Notes under the pieces: model-generated
What the model saw: the letters and a program-made list of their open reading frames with translations, nothing else
What the model was told of the DNA's origin: nothing
The model's database searches: none
Program-made: the position numbers and the translations under genes
NCBI GenBank assembly: GCA_964428385.1
Contig: CAYRYR010000018.1
Location: 1 to 34,674 of the forward strand
Length of the DNA stretch: 34,674 bases
Source: JAFGOM01 sp964428385
GTDB lineage: Archaea; Halobacteriota; Methanomicrobia; Methanomicrobiales; Methanospirillaceae
Direction: 5' to 3'
Shown here: positions 15,180-23,669 of the stretch, piece by piece
Numbering within the stretch: the first letter of the stretch is position 1
Layout of the letters: each line of letters opens with the position of its first letter

Positions 15180-17333
15180 ATGAAAAAAGTATTCCTCGTA
15201 TTTTCTATAATTTCCATTCTTTGTATCGCACCGATGGTATCAGGTGACAGCACTGTCCTTACCGGTGAACCGGTATACATCGGAGTTCTCCTCCCGCTTA
15301 CCGGAATTACGGGCCTGCCACTGCTTGATGCCTTAGAATACGGAGTGGATCAGATAAACTCCGGTGGTGGTATTGGAGGAAGACCGGTCAGTCTTATCTG
15401 CCGGGATACTATGAGCGGAAACCTCCAGACATATGCTGAAGAACTTGCATTAGATCCCCGGATTAGTGTGGTTATCGGACCATTTTTATCTGATGAACTC
15501 TTTGAAATCTCTAATCTCTTTATTAGAAACCAGAAAGTCCTTGTGTCTCCATCAGCCTCTTCAGATGAAATATTCCGGGCTTTTACCGGTACCGGAAACA
15601 TCTGGAGAACAACCACAAATGATCGGGACATTACCTTAGCTATAATGCAACATCTGTCCGCTCATCAGGCACAATCGGTTGCCCTACTCAGTCCGAATAC
15701 TACCGAAGGGAAGACCTTTTATGACTGGATACCATTCTGGGCTATCGAAACCGGAATAAACCTGACCGAATGTATCGAATATTCCAGTTCTGATGAGATA
15801 GTATCTGATATCAACAGGATTGGTGCATCTAATCCGGATTATATCATTTTTGTGGACACAGGATCAAGCCTTGATATCCAGACCGTTCTTACTACCCTGA
15901 AAACTGACAACTCCTCCAGTCATCTCTACCTCATCCAGCCAAATGTAAACAAATTTGGGTATATAGAGGAAAAATCCGAGGCTTTAATGACTGATGTCCT
16001 GCTTGGAGAATTAGGAAAAGTTATACATACATCCACAATATCGGTACCACTTCCGGATGATACTCTGATTTTAATGTCTCCATCTCCTGATTCAGATTTT
16101 GTTGATGAATTTACCGAATTTTCGGGAGAAGAACCATCGTATTTTGTACCTGAAGTGTATGATGCACTTCTGGTTTCTGCAGAGATCATGTGCCGATTTA
16201 ATGCAAACCCTACAAAATCACCGATGGACGCAGCAAATACCATTCTGTTGAATGAAAATGGAATGATTACTCCCAGAACAAAATTCGGAATCCAGTCTGC
16301 TTTTAAGATTATTCAAAAGGGAAATGTACCGGTCATGACTGGGGCAACCGGACTATTAACCTTTGCTTCGGAAGGAACTGACAGAAAGATACCCTGGTAT
16401 CAGACGTACCAGATAAAAGACAAATTTGTATATGAGGATCCTGTTGTTTTCCAGTCTCTCGAGAAACAGGAACATTCTTCAGATGAATTACAGGATCAGT
16501 CATCAGATACAATGGGTCAGGGGGGAACTGCCTTTGAAGAAGGAGAATTCTGGGCAGTTATCGGCGGATTGACAGAAGAATGGATAAATTATCGTCACCA
16601 GGCAGATGCCCTGACAATGTATCAGTGGGTAAAAGAGCACGGAGTTCCCGATGATCATATCATCCTTCTCGTATATGATGATATTCCGTTTCACCCCCGG
16701 AATTCAAAACCCAGTGAGGTCTATCACATCCCGGATGTAGAAGAGGTTCGAAAAACAGCCATTCCGGATTATACCGGTGCTCTGGTGAATAAACAGACGA
16801 TCGAGGATATCCTGACCGGTACCAATACTTCTTCAAAGAATCCGGTTCTTGGTTCGGATGAAAATGCAACAGTTCTGGTATATTTCGCATCACATGGAGC
16901 AGAAGGGGGTCAACTCATAATAGGTAATGGAGAAGAGAGGATATTATCAGATGAATTATCCTCAATAATTGACAAAATGAGAGAAAATAAGAAATTCGGG
17001 CGTATGCTCGTTATTCTTGAATCCTGTTTCAGTAAAGCAACAGCAGCAGAGGTTACCACTCCGGGTGTGCTCATCATGACCGCTTCAGAAAAAGATGAAA
17101 CCTCAAAATCAGATACCTATGATTCTGATCTCTCGAACTGGATCTCTGATGAATTTTCTAACAACTTAATTTCCATACTCAGACAGTCAGATAATTCGCT
17201 ATCAGTTAGTGAACTGTATAAGGAGACGTTCCGTGAGGTCCGTTCATCTCACCCGGGCATTGTCAATAATAATAACTCGTTCTCACTACGTACTCCTGTT
17301 TCGGTCTTTTTTGGAGGAAGTGTTCCTGAGTAA
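15180..17333 (+). CDS. Secreted fusion: LivJ-type binding domain plus legumain/C13 caspase-fold peptidase
   Basis: The 717-residue protein begins with a signal peptide (MKKVFLVFSIISILCIAPMVSG). Residues about 28-425 form a Peripla_BP_6 binding domain (YIGVLLPLTGITGLPLLDALEYGVDQINSGGGIGG). After a Ser/Gln/Asp-rich linker (about 427-452), residues 456-717 form a peptidase family C13 domain. Visible there are NYRHQADA (Arg472, His473, equivalent to the S1-pocket residues of legumain), VYDDI, YTGALVN, catalytic His572 in YFASHGAEGG and catalytic Cys616 in ILESCFS. The dyad is intact, so asparaginyl endopeptidase-like activity is likely. I use ATG 15180; an in-frame TTG at 15174 would add two residues. 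No cognate transporter is present. Ligand binding probably positions or controls the protease at the cell surface. Confidence 0.88.
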   Translation: MKKVFLVFSIISILCIAPMVSGDSTVLTGEPVYIGVLLPLTGITGLPLLDALEYGVDQINSGGGIGGRPVSLICRDTMSGNLQTYAEELALDPRISVVIGPFLSDELFEISNLFIRNQKVLVSPSASSDEIFRAFTGTGNIWRTTTNDRDITLAIMQHLSAHQAQSVALLSPNTTEGKTFYDWIPFWAIETGINLTECIEYSSSDEIVSDINRIGASNPDYIIFVDTGSSLDIQTVLTTLKTDNSSSHLYLIQPNVNKFGYIEEKSEALMTDVLLGELGKVIHTSTISVPLPDDTLILMSPSPDSDFVDEFTEFSGEEPSYFVPEVYDALLVSAEIMCRFNANPTKSPMDAANTILLNENGMITPRTKFGIQSAFKIIQKGNVPVMTGATGLLTFASEGTDRKIPWYQTYQIKDKFVYEDPVVFQSLEKQEHSSDELQDQSSDTMGQGGTAFEEGEFWAVIGGLTEEWINYRHQADALTMYQWVKEHGVPDDHIILLVYDDIPFHPRNSKPSEVYHIPDVEEVRKTAIPDYTGALVNKQTIEDILTGTNTSSKNPVLGSDENATVLVYFASHGAEGGQLIIGNGEERILSDELSSIIDKMRENKKFGRMLVILESCFSKATAAEVTTPGVLIMTASEKDETSKSDTYDSDLSNWISDEFSNNLISILRQSDNSLSVSELYKETFREVRSSHPGIVNNNNSFSLRTPVSVFFGGSVPE

Positions 17334-17757
17334 TTCATTTACGAATTCTCAATACAATTTTTTCCTATCGTAAAAAACATACCTTTTAATTCTTTTTAAA
17401 AAACTGTCCAAAGTTCTGGCACAACCGGTTATGATATCCCGGTGCATTCTTGTCTGCACTCCACCAGGAGAATATAATCCTCAGCAAAAAGTATATGTCA
17501 TCAAAAGGAGTTGTCCGCTGATCTCATGAGCAAAAGAGAGATCAATTGTGTAACAGGCAGTTGTATCCCGATGGTACAACGGGCTATGGAGGTATGAACA
17601 TAAATGTCTGCAGAAATGAATACGAAAGATGCTGTTGACGTGTGGTTTACGAAAATAGAATCAGTATCCCGATATAACAGAGTTGCCATCCCTTACGACC
17701 ACGTACTAATCAGAGAGTAGAGCAACAGGTGAAACAAAGAAAAAAGGGTGTGTGTAA
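17334..17757. other. Intergenic region between convergent genes, with T-tracts and tiny ORFs
   Basis: Just after the fusion gene, T-rich tracts at about 17357-17363 and 17382-17397 suit archaeal termination on the plus strand. Further on, a 38-codon plus-strand frame (17604-17720) begins with ATG and has GGAGGT at 17590-17595, 8 nt upstream. It is preceded by a 23-codon frame (17526-17597). Neither product is recognisable and both may be chance or remnants. Confidence 0.35.
17604..17720 (+). CDS. Possible 38-residue small protein of unknown function
   Basis: ATG 17604 to TAG 17720 encodes 38 residues starting MSAEMNTKDAVDVWF and ending HVLIRE, a balanced and soluble composition. A GGAGGT motif lies 8 nt before the start, better than most ribosome-binding sites in this window. 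A 23-codon frame precedes it directly. No homology is recognised. Coding is uncertain because the stretch could be the end of a decayed larger gene. Confidence 0.22.
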   Translation: MSAEMNTKDAVDVWFTKIESVSRYNRVAIPYDHVLIRE

Positions 17758-18354
17758 TTATATACACGCACTAATAAACCAGAAATTGACACAAACATCA
17801 ACTCCCCAAAGATTCTCCAACTGAGTATCTGTTACTTCAAAATAGATACCAGTTTTCTCGGTATTGCCTGCGGTTCCAAGTTCGGTCTGTTCACTGGCAA
17901 ATGATTGCAGCACATCTCCTTCGTAAAACTTCAGGGGGGTTGCTTCCAGAGTTAAAACTTCGTTTCCTTCAGAAAACGATATTTTTGATACCTCTACCAT
18001 AGATACTGATTTGCCATCAGGACCTTTTGATACCACTGCGGCTTTCAGAGGGACCGGTAATGTGGAAAGTGTGTCTATCTTCACCAAAGCATTTTCGTCA
18101 TCTGCTGAGAAATCAGCATACGGAATGACATCCTCAACTGTTATCACTTTCATCCCATTTTCACCGTCAGCAATGGAATTTACCCCACCCTGAATAAAAG
18201 TTAAATAAACAGGTGTTTCTTCAGTAGCTTCTTCAGCAGCCATACAAACTCCTACCAGAGAAACCAGTAGAAGAAGTGAACAAATGATACCAAGTCCAAA
18301 TTTACGACTCATAATTAACATATGGCTGGATGCTATATTAGACTTTTGGTACAT
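17758..18354 (-). CDS. Small secreted protein of unknown function
   Basis: The 198-residue protein has a long N-terminal signal: a basic stretch MSRKFGLG followed by a hydrophobic core IICSLLLLVSLVGVCMA, with cleavage probably after MAA near an acidic AEEATEETP. The mature part is acidic and beta-rich with no recognised domain. Two cysteines sit at the very C-terminus (VDVCVNFWFISACI). The start is uncertain: ATG 18354, 18321 (MLIMS) or 18312 (MSRKF), the last giving the most conventional signal peptide. A decayed tandem copy lies just upstream (about 18720-19060). It is likely extracellular or envelope-associated; no function is assigned. Confidence 0.7.
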   Translation of the reverse strand: MYQKSNIASSHMLIMSRKFGLGIICSLLLLVSLVGVCMAAEEATEETPVYLTFIQGGVNSIADGENGMKVITVEDVIPYADFSADDENALVKIDTLSTLPVPLKAAVVSKGPDGKSVSMVEVSKISFSEGNEVLTLEATPLKFYEGDVLQSFASEQTELGTAGNTEKTGIYFEVTDTQLENLWGVDVCVNFWFISACI

Positions 18355-18719
18355 CTTTTTTCATATTATATAATGATTATTCGTATGAATTAGTAAGAAA
18401 ACCCGGATAGGATATTTTTTTACCGGATGAGAAGAGGTTTGAAAAACCGATCCAAGGTCTGTAAAAGGGAATAAACGGGAGACGACACGGATCTGGATTC
18501 TCTCGAACATCAGGATGTCATATACCAGCACCTGCACATCCATCACAGTCATTGATTGAGTTAGTACGGAAAACACACAAAAAAGAAAAGCAAGTAATTA
18601 TAATTATCTTTCATATTTCTCATCGTTTTCTTCTTATTTTCCTCTTACTACTCTTAATCAACCATCAGGAATCAAACCAACACCACGCATTCCACCCCAA
18701 CTATTTATAAATACCAGGT

Positions 18720-19060
18720 TTATTCTCCATTGAATGTGATAACCTTGTTTCCCTCAGAAAACACCAGGTTTGATACCTTAATAAGTGATACAGATTTACT
18801 ATCATCACCGTCAAAGACCTGTGCCGGTTAGAGGATAGGTGATAGTACTCATAGGCGCAACAGGGATCGGAATACTCCTATTTTCGCTTGTAATATGGAA
18901 ATTTGGGACGTTATCCTGAATGGTTATCTCTATCATTCCTCTGCACCATCATTGAGGGAACTCCCCCACCCTGAACATATACAACATATCTTGGATGATT
19001 CTGCTGCCACATAAGTTCCTGCCAGAGAAATCAGCAGAAGGTATCAGATGAATCCAGGTG
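18720..19060 (-). pseudogene. Decayed tandem copy of the small secreted protein
   Basis: Read on the minus strand, this region first gives a signal-peptide-like LLLISLAGTYVAAE, then in a shifted frame YVVYVQGGGVPSM (compare VYLTFIQGGVNSI in the intact gene). Further on comes FDGDDSKSVSLIKVSNLVF and SEGNKVIT (compare GPDGKSVSMVEVSKISF and SEGNEVLT). Stops and frameshifts separate the pieces and the C-terminal part is missing. It is a degenerate paralogue in direct tandem with the intact gene at 17758-18354. Confidence 0.75.
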
Positions 19061-19564
19061 ACACTGTACAATTCACAAAAATGCACAGGAGTAATCCACA
19101 TATATATATTATTTGTTTTGATTTTTCTCATAATATATAATATACTACTTTCCGCGACCATGAGAGTAACTGCTTCCAATCATGGAATCCATTGTAAATT
19201 GACTATTTTCATACCAATTCGATAATTGCAGGAACGATCATCATTGCTATTGGAAATATTACTTCTTTTCAGGGACCAATATACTGTTGTATGTAAGAAA
19301 TGAATGGAAATTTCCCATTTATTCCCTGACTGATATAATTTCCTTCAATTTCCTTTGATATGTCGGTATTTCTTTGTAATTTTTCATATTCATGCATTAT
19401 TCTCTTACATATGGAAAGAGAAAAAAATACAATTTTTAATTCTAATATTTAAATTCAAGCCAGATGTTGGCTTTTTTATGAAAACTGTATGAAATAAAGT
19501 ATCTTCCAATTACAAGATAAAAATCAGAGATCCAAGAATTCTCTCATCCCATTCATACCATGGC
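19061..19564. other. AT-rich non-coding stretch
   Basis: I see no gene here. Sequence is AT-rich with T- and A-tracts (e.g. around 19104-19140 and 19420-19450). It lies downstream of the large minus-strand beta-helix gene and upstream of the decayed secreted-protein copy, so it probably contains the terminator of the former. Confidence 0.4.
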
Positions 19565-22258
19565 TCATGATGTATCAGGGAGATGAACGGTAAAGATATG
19601 GACGAACTTCTGACCGGAGTACACTTGTGTCGTTGCTGTCTTTGCAGATTTTTCTGTAAAATATATTACCCCCTTATCATTCCAGGGTCCTCGCCCTGTA
19701 AGAACAACGGCGCCCCCGGTCTTCCCATAGGCAGTAAGAATCGCATCCTTTAGTGTCAGGGATTTGCCCATAACACCAGCCCGGAAACCATGTGCCTCAA
19801 TCTTTCCATGTTTCAGGGAAATGTCCCCACAAGGCACCGAAATCGCATAACTCACACCGTTAATCGTCATTAAACTTCCCAAATCAAGGTTTCCCTTCTC
19901 AACAGCAATACCAAAGCCTCCTGAATCCATCATCCGGGGATTGGTAATTGTGATTATCCCGCCTCTGACATTCATTGACCCTGACTGGAGCAGTATCCCA
20001 TACTCATCCCCGGAAATCTCTATTGCACCATCGGTAATAATCAGATTGCCGCTCTCCAGAACAATTCCACCGAACTCCCCTGTAACCTGGAGAGAACCTC
20101 CATGAATTCCGATATCTTTTGTTGAATATATCCCCACATTACCGGTTACGACAACAGTTACCGTTGCACCCATAGTAAAATTTCCATCTCTCATGGAGAG
20201 ACCGATCTCCTCACCTGCAACCTTCAGATTCCCATATTCTATTACCAGCGATTTACCAACAGAAATTCCAACATTACCGGAAGCCGACAGGAGAACAACA
20301 TTATTTAGCAGTAAATCTCCGGCCACATCCAGTCCGCTTTTCCGTCCTGATGCCGTGAGGGATCCTCCTTCAGTAATTGTCATCTCTTTTCCGGAAATCC
20401 GCATGCCTTCCTGTGCCTCCCCGGTGAAAGAAACATCCCCCCCCGTCTGGAAATAGGAACCATTCACGACAATGCCACAGATCTTGCCAATCCCGATAAT
20501 CAGGCCATCTGATATCTCTACATTCCCTGAAATCTGCATCGCCGTGTCTCCTTCAAGCTTGAGAATCCCTCCGTTAGATTTCATATCACCCCCAACGGAT
20601 AAACCAGTCTCTCCTGATGCAGAGATGTTCACATTCGAGATCTGCAGGTTTCCTCCAACATTTATAGCACTTTTTCCGGAGGATTCACATTTGGAATAAT
20701 ATATTTCCATATCTTCGGAAACAAAAAGACCATTATCTTCTCCCGAGAGATGTACCATACTTGCGACAATATTGCACGAACCGTTTACCTGCACACAGGA
20801 TGTTCCATGCAGGGTACCCTGCATTCTGTTGAGAGTGAGAATGCCGTTTTCAAGAAAAATACAGGTATCACCGCAGATGAAGTCATTTGTACAGCCCGTG
20901 AATGTGAGAGAACCTTTGCGGCTCAGAATTCCACATCCGTTGGGGCTCTCTATCTGATTCATACCTTCAAAACTGTTAAAATCTCCTGCAAGGTCAATTC
21001 CGGTACTCAACCCATAGATTTTCAGGACAGTCTTCTGGATTACATTCAATCCCCCCAGCATCGATCTGATTGCGGTCGTTTCTGAACAGATGTCAATTAC
21101 GCTCTTGCCTGTGATGGAGATGGTCCCAGAAGCAAAGATCCCGTACTTTTTTGTCCGGATTTTAAGGATAACACCTGTTATTTCAAGCGTTCCTGACTCA
21201 ACAAAGATACCACCCTCATCTCCGTTAATAGTCAAAAACATAGCACCCAGGAGCTTCAGGTTTCCATGACGAACGTAAATACCCGGTCCGTGGGAACTGT
21301 TTATCTGGTTATCTATCTGACCGAGCCGGATGGTGATGTCTCCGGGTGCATTAATAGCTGTACCATGATAATTAGAGAGGATAAGAGTACGTGTTTCTGC
21401 AACCCAGTTCCATCCGTTGCCAAAACAGTCGACTTCAACGGAATAGGGTTTGCCATCGATGATAAATTCCTCATCAGTGTTTTCAATCCCGGGCCTGCAT
21501 TGATTGCTGCTTCCAACCTCAAGATTGGTATGTGGTCCACTGTCACCTTGTTTTGCGCATAAGAGTTCAAAATCAAGTTCCTGATGTAGGACTGGTCCTG
21601 CAATAGGTAAAAGATTGGTACAATGAGTTATTACCAGGTCGAAATCTCCGCACCGTCGTATTAGATCAAGGATTGGAATCCATTTTTGTGAGGGGATATC
21701 AGCGAATGTTTTGTTTTCTGCAAATATAAGGGACAGGGCTTTTCTCCGACAGGAAACAGCAAATTCATAGGTAACTATGCTGTCAGCACACCATGCGGCA
21801 GAGATATAATATTCTATACTTTTTTCCAGGTTTTTTTCCTTCTCCTGGATTTGTGCAGCACGTAAGTAGAGGGAAGACGCAAATGGGATCTCCGGATTTA
21901 GGAGATTGCAATACTCAGGAGATTGCAGGTATTCATTGGTTATTGATGTTTTTTCCCCGATGTCTTCAGCAATATATCTGCAGTGTGGACAGAATTCTAG
22001 CTGACTTCGGAGAATGAATTCTGTCAGTTCCTTTGGGCGACCTTCCAGTTCCACTATCCCCGATGGTCCTGCTGTCCCGGGGAGCAGCAAAGATGCATTT
22101 TTATGTTGTCTCGATGATCTATTGCAGACAAAACAGGTTTTTTTGATGATCTCAATCTGTGGCATTCTTTTTTTGTTACCGTATGGAATTGGTTCAGTGG
22201 AAGATGTTACATAGAGTTGTATCCGGGATATACGTTCCATTTTCCAATGAAAATGCAT
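19565..22258 (-). CDS. DUF2225-like zinc/TPR protein fused to a large beta-helix carbohydrate-binding-type domain
   Basis: Of 897 residues, 38-240 resemble the DUF2225-type family: a metal-binding pair CFVC (C42, C45), a second pair CPHC (C90, C93), and then helical TPR-like repeats (YLRAAQIQEKEKNLEKSIEYYISAAWCADS). From about 263 a different module begins, with FIIDGKPYSVEVDCFGNGWNW then TLILSNYHGTAI, the opening typical of carbohydrate-binding beta-helix proteins. It is followed by some 25 rungs of about 20 residues of the form G(I/L)xVxxGxLxIxxGxLxIxG. No signal peptide or anchor is visible, so it appears cytoplasmic, unlike most proteins with such a helix. The start could be ATG 22258 or the later ATG 22165 (MPQIEIIKKTC). 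Function unknown. Confidence 0.7.
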   Translation of the reverse strand: MHFHWKMERISRIQLYVTSSTEPIPYGNKKRMPQIEIIKKTCFVCNRSSRQHKNASLLLPGTAGPSGIVELEGRPKELTEFILRSQLEFCPHCRYIAEDIGEKTSITNEYLQSPEYCNLLNPEIPFASSLYLRAAQIQEKEKNLEKSIEYYISAAWCADSIVTYEFAVSCRRKALSLIFAENKTFADIPSQKWIPILDLIRRCGDFDLVITHCTNLLPIAGPVLHQELDFELLCAKQGDSGPHTNLEVGSSNQCRPGIENTDEEFIIDGKPYSVEVDCFGNGWNWVAETRTLILSNYHGTAINAPGDITIRLGQIDNQINSSHGPGIYVRHGNLKLLGAMFLTINGDEGGIFVESGTLEITGVILKIRTKKYGIFASGTISITGKSVIDICSETTAIRSMLGGLNVIQKTVLKIYGLSTGIDLAGDFNSFEGMNQIESPNGCGILSRKGSLTFTGCTNDFICGDTCIFLENGILTLNRMQGTLHGTSCVQVNGSCNIVASMVHLSGEDNGLFVSEDMEIYYSKCESSGKSAINVGGNLQISNVNISASGETGLSVGGDMKSNGGILKLEGDTAMQISGNVEISDGLIIGIGKICGIVVNGSYFQTGGDVSFTGEAQEGMRISGKEMTITEGGSLTASGRKSGLDVAGDLLLNNVVLLSASGNVGISVGKSLVIEYGNLKVAGEEIGLSMRDGNFTMGATVTVVVTGNVGIYSTKDIGIHGGSLQVTGEFGGIVLESGNLIITDGAIEISGDEYGILLQSGSMNVRGGIITITNPRMMDSGGFGIAVEKGNLDLGSLMTINGVSYAISVPCGDISLKHGKIEAHGFRAGVMGKSLTLKDAILTAYGKTGGAVVLTGRGPWNDKGVIYFTEKSAKTATTQVYSGQKFVHIFTVHLPDTS

Positions 22259-22458
22259 CTGGAATATGAATTAGGACTTATTTGAGCATTTTCATCGATT
22301 CAGCCTGTAGCTACACTTCATCAGCGTTTTTTATGTAAAAACCTATTGGTGCCGGGGGATACACACTATCCCGGGAATTATCTATCCCAAAGTACTGCTA
22401 ATGACATGGGTTCGTTCCGATGGACGACGTAATTACCGGTATTATCTGTGGATATGCC
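22259..22458. other. Intergenic sequence joining the beta-helix gene and the truncated duplication
   Basis: This 200-nt stretch contains the presumed promoter of the minus-strand beta-helix gene. It then passes into sequence adjoining the truncated methyltransferase copy. The 5' half of that methyltransferase is absent. A few codons before 22459 (in ICGYADMV) may be a diverged continuation of the homologous segment. Confidence 0.4.
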
Positions 22459-22790
22459 GATATGGTCCCACACTGGAAGAAGAACTATGGGGATATCTGG
22501 GAGAAACTCTATGGAGTACCCTTTGAGAACGGTAAAAAGCCTAATATTATCTTCAATCTGCTCCACCAGATGGGAATCTATGCTAATGTTGAGGTAACGA
22601 AAGATGAGCATGTCCATCGGTTTTTAAGCATCACAGAGGCGGTGCAGGATCAGGGGGCCGGCCTGAATCTGCATACTCAGGAACAGTATGATATCCTCAT
22701 GGATTATCTTCTAAACCAGAAAGAGAAGGAGAGGAATATGTGATGCGGAGCGTATTCCCAGGGGCTATGATCTGGTGGAAAAAAGACTGA
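22459..22790 (+). pseudogene. Truncated methyltransferase copy (3' part only)
   Basis: Nearly identical to codons 171-281 of the complete methyltransferase at 12143-12988, but lacking the SAM-binding half. Near the end a net 4-bp deletion shifts the frame, so translation would stop at 22741-22743 instead of reading the conserved tail WWKKD, which is still recognisable up to 22790. An open frame from 22420 exists only because a chance ATG precedes the fragment. It cannot be an active methyltransferase. Confidence 0.85.
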
Positions 22791-22918
22791 ATCGGTGGCA
22801 ATCAGGCAGGAAAGACCGTGTAATACGAACCCTCTCTACAGTTCTTACAGACTGCCTCTCCATCAACAATAACCTCTCTGCCGTCCATAATCTGCTCACC
22901 GCACCGGGTACAGGTTTC
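22459..22918. repeat. Segmental duplication, copy 2
   Basis: Counterpart of 12653-13118 in the same orientation, about 9.8 kb away. Here the FmdE side is complete and the methyltransferase side is truncated; in copy 1 it is the other way round. The high identity across both coding and intergenic bases indicates a recent event. Confidence 0.9.
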
Positions 22919-23359
22919 TTTATGAGTGGGAAATCCAGGCATGTCTTCTTTAGGAATATCCACCCTGACATGCTGGATTAAAAAGAGTTCTTCTTCAGGG
23001 GCATTACACACCATCTTTGCGACTTCCTTCATGTCAGAAGGCTGATCCGGTCTCTTGGGATATGCACTTACCCGTACCGCTTTATTTGATTTGATATCAA
23101 CAAACGTGGCTGCAAATTTACCATAATTCATATGCTTTAGGGTCCGGTGACCGAGAGTGCACCCGGTAATCGCCTGGATTGCATCTGTAGCACACCGGTC
23201 AATCTCCACATATACAATAAGATCATAGTTCTTATTTAGTGGATCCATCTCAAGTTCTCTCATCCCTGCAATCGTCATTCGGGTTCCCATAACGATTCCC
23301 GGGCATATATCTCCATGTACTGCCTTTGCCTTTTGTAACAGGATATCAAGTGTTGCCAT
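22802..23359 (-). CDS. FmdE-family protein with C-terminal zinc ribbon
   Basis: This 185-residue cytoplasmic protein has an N-terminal FmdE domain (about 1-130) with the HGDICPG motif (His15, Cys19), IDRCATDAIQAITGCTLG (Cys56, Cys67) and a conserved YGK. Its C-terminal treble-clef/zinc ribbon has C150-x2-C153 and C171-x2-C174. The family takes its name from a protein co-purifying with molybdenum formylmethanofuran dehydrogenase; its biochemical role is still poorly defined. I choose ATG 23359; a TTG at 23368 adds three residues. It converges on the truncated methyltransferase fragment. Its last 40 codons are duplicated as the 47-residue ORF at 13000-13143. Confidence 0.88.
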   Translation of the reverse strand: MATLDILLQKAKAVHGDICPGIVMGTRMTIAGMRELEMDPLNKNYDLIVYVEIDRCATDAIQAITGCTLGHRTLKHMNYGKFAATFVDIKSNKAVRVSAYPKRPDQPSDMKEVAKMVCNAPEEELFLIQHVRVDIPKEDMPGFPTHKETCTRCGEQIMDGREVIVDGEAVCKNCREGSYYTVFPA

Positions 23360-23446
23360 ATATTTCAATATTAATGTACTATGCCTAGAAGTTAAAAATA
23401 TTTGTTATATGTCCTTCCCGGTTCCCATAACTCTCCTGCCAGCAAT

Positions 23447-23464
23447 AAAAAACCGGTATCAGAT
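23447..23464 (+). repeat. 18-bp direct repeat flanking the restriction operon, copy 1
   Basis: AAAAAACCGGTATCAGAT here is identical and in the same orientation to 34620-34637. The two copies lie outside the 3' and 5' ends of the hsdM-to-hsdR operon. They could mark the limits of an acquired island, though no integrase is present. Confidence 0.45.
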
Positions 23465-23615
23465 TTTACCTGGTTTTTCTTATATGGAGGCAGTACAAAT
23501 TCTATCATAGGTTATGAATTGAATCTCATATACTGGTGGAATCCTGTATAACCCTAATGGTGTATTGTTGTATAAAACGAACGAGAATGTTAAAAATTCG
23601 TCAGCAAAAGCGAGA

Positions 23616-23636
23616 TTATAGTGCCCGGCACTATAA
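23616..23636 (-). terminator. Hairpin downstream of hsdR
   Basis: Perfect 10-bp arms TTATAGTGCC and GGCACTATAA around a single C, beginning 34 nt after the hsdR stop. It lacks a long T-run directly after it on the minus strand. Termination, 3'-end protection or a protein site are all possible. Confidence 0.35.
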
Positions 23637-23669
23637 GAAAGATGCAAAGAATTATGTGTAACTTTTTCT

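Larger units (their letters stand above)
23360..23669. other. Intergenic region at the 3' end of the defence operon
   Basis: This 310-nt stretch has no supported gene. It holds one copy of the 18-bp direct repeat (23447-23464) also found beyond hsdM, and a strong hairpin at 23616-23636 just after hsdR. The FmdE promoter must lie near 23370-23410, which is AT-rich. Confidence 0.45.

Noticed and set aside
22420..22743. Open frame of 107 codons that could be called a small gene
   Set aside because: It is the frameshifted 3' end of the methyltransferase at 12143-12988 preceded by a chance ATG; the SAM-binding half is missing.
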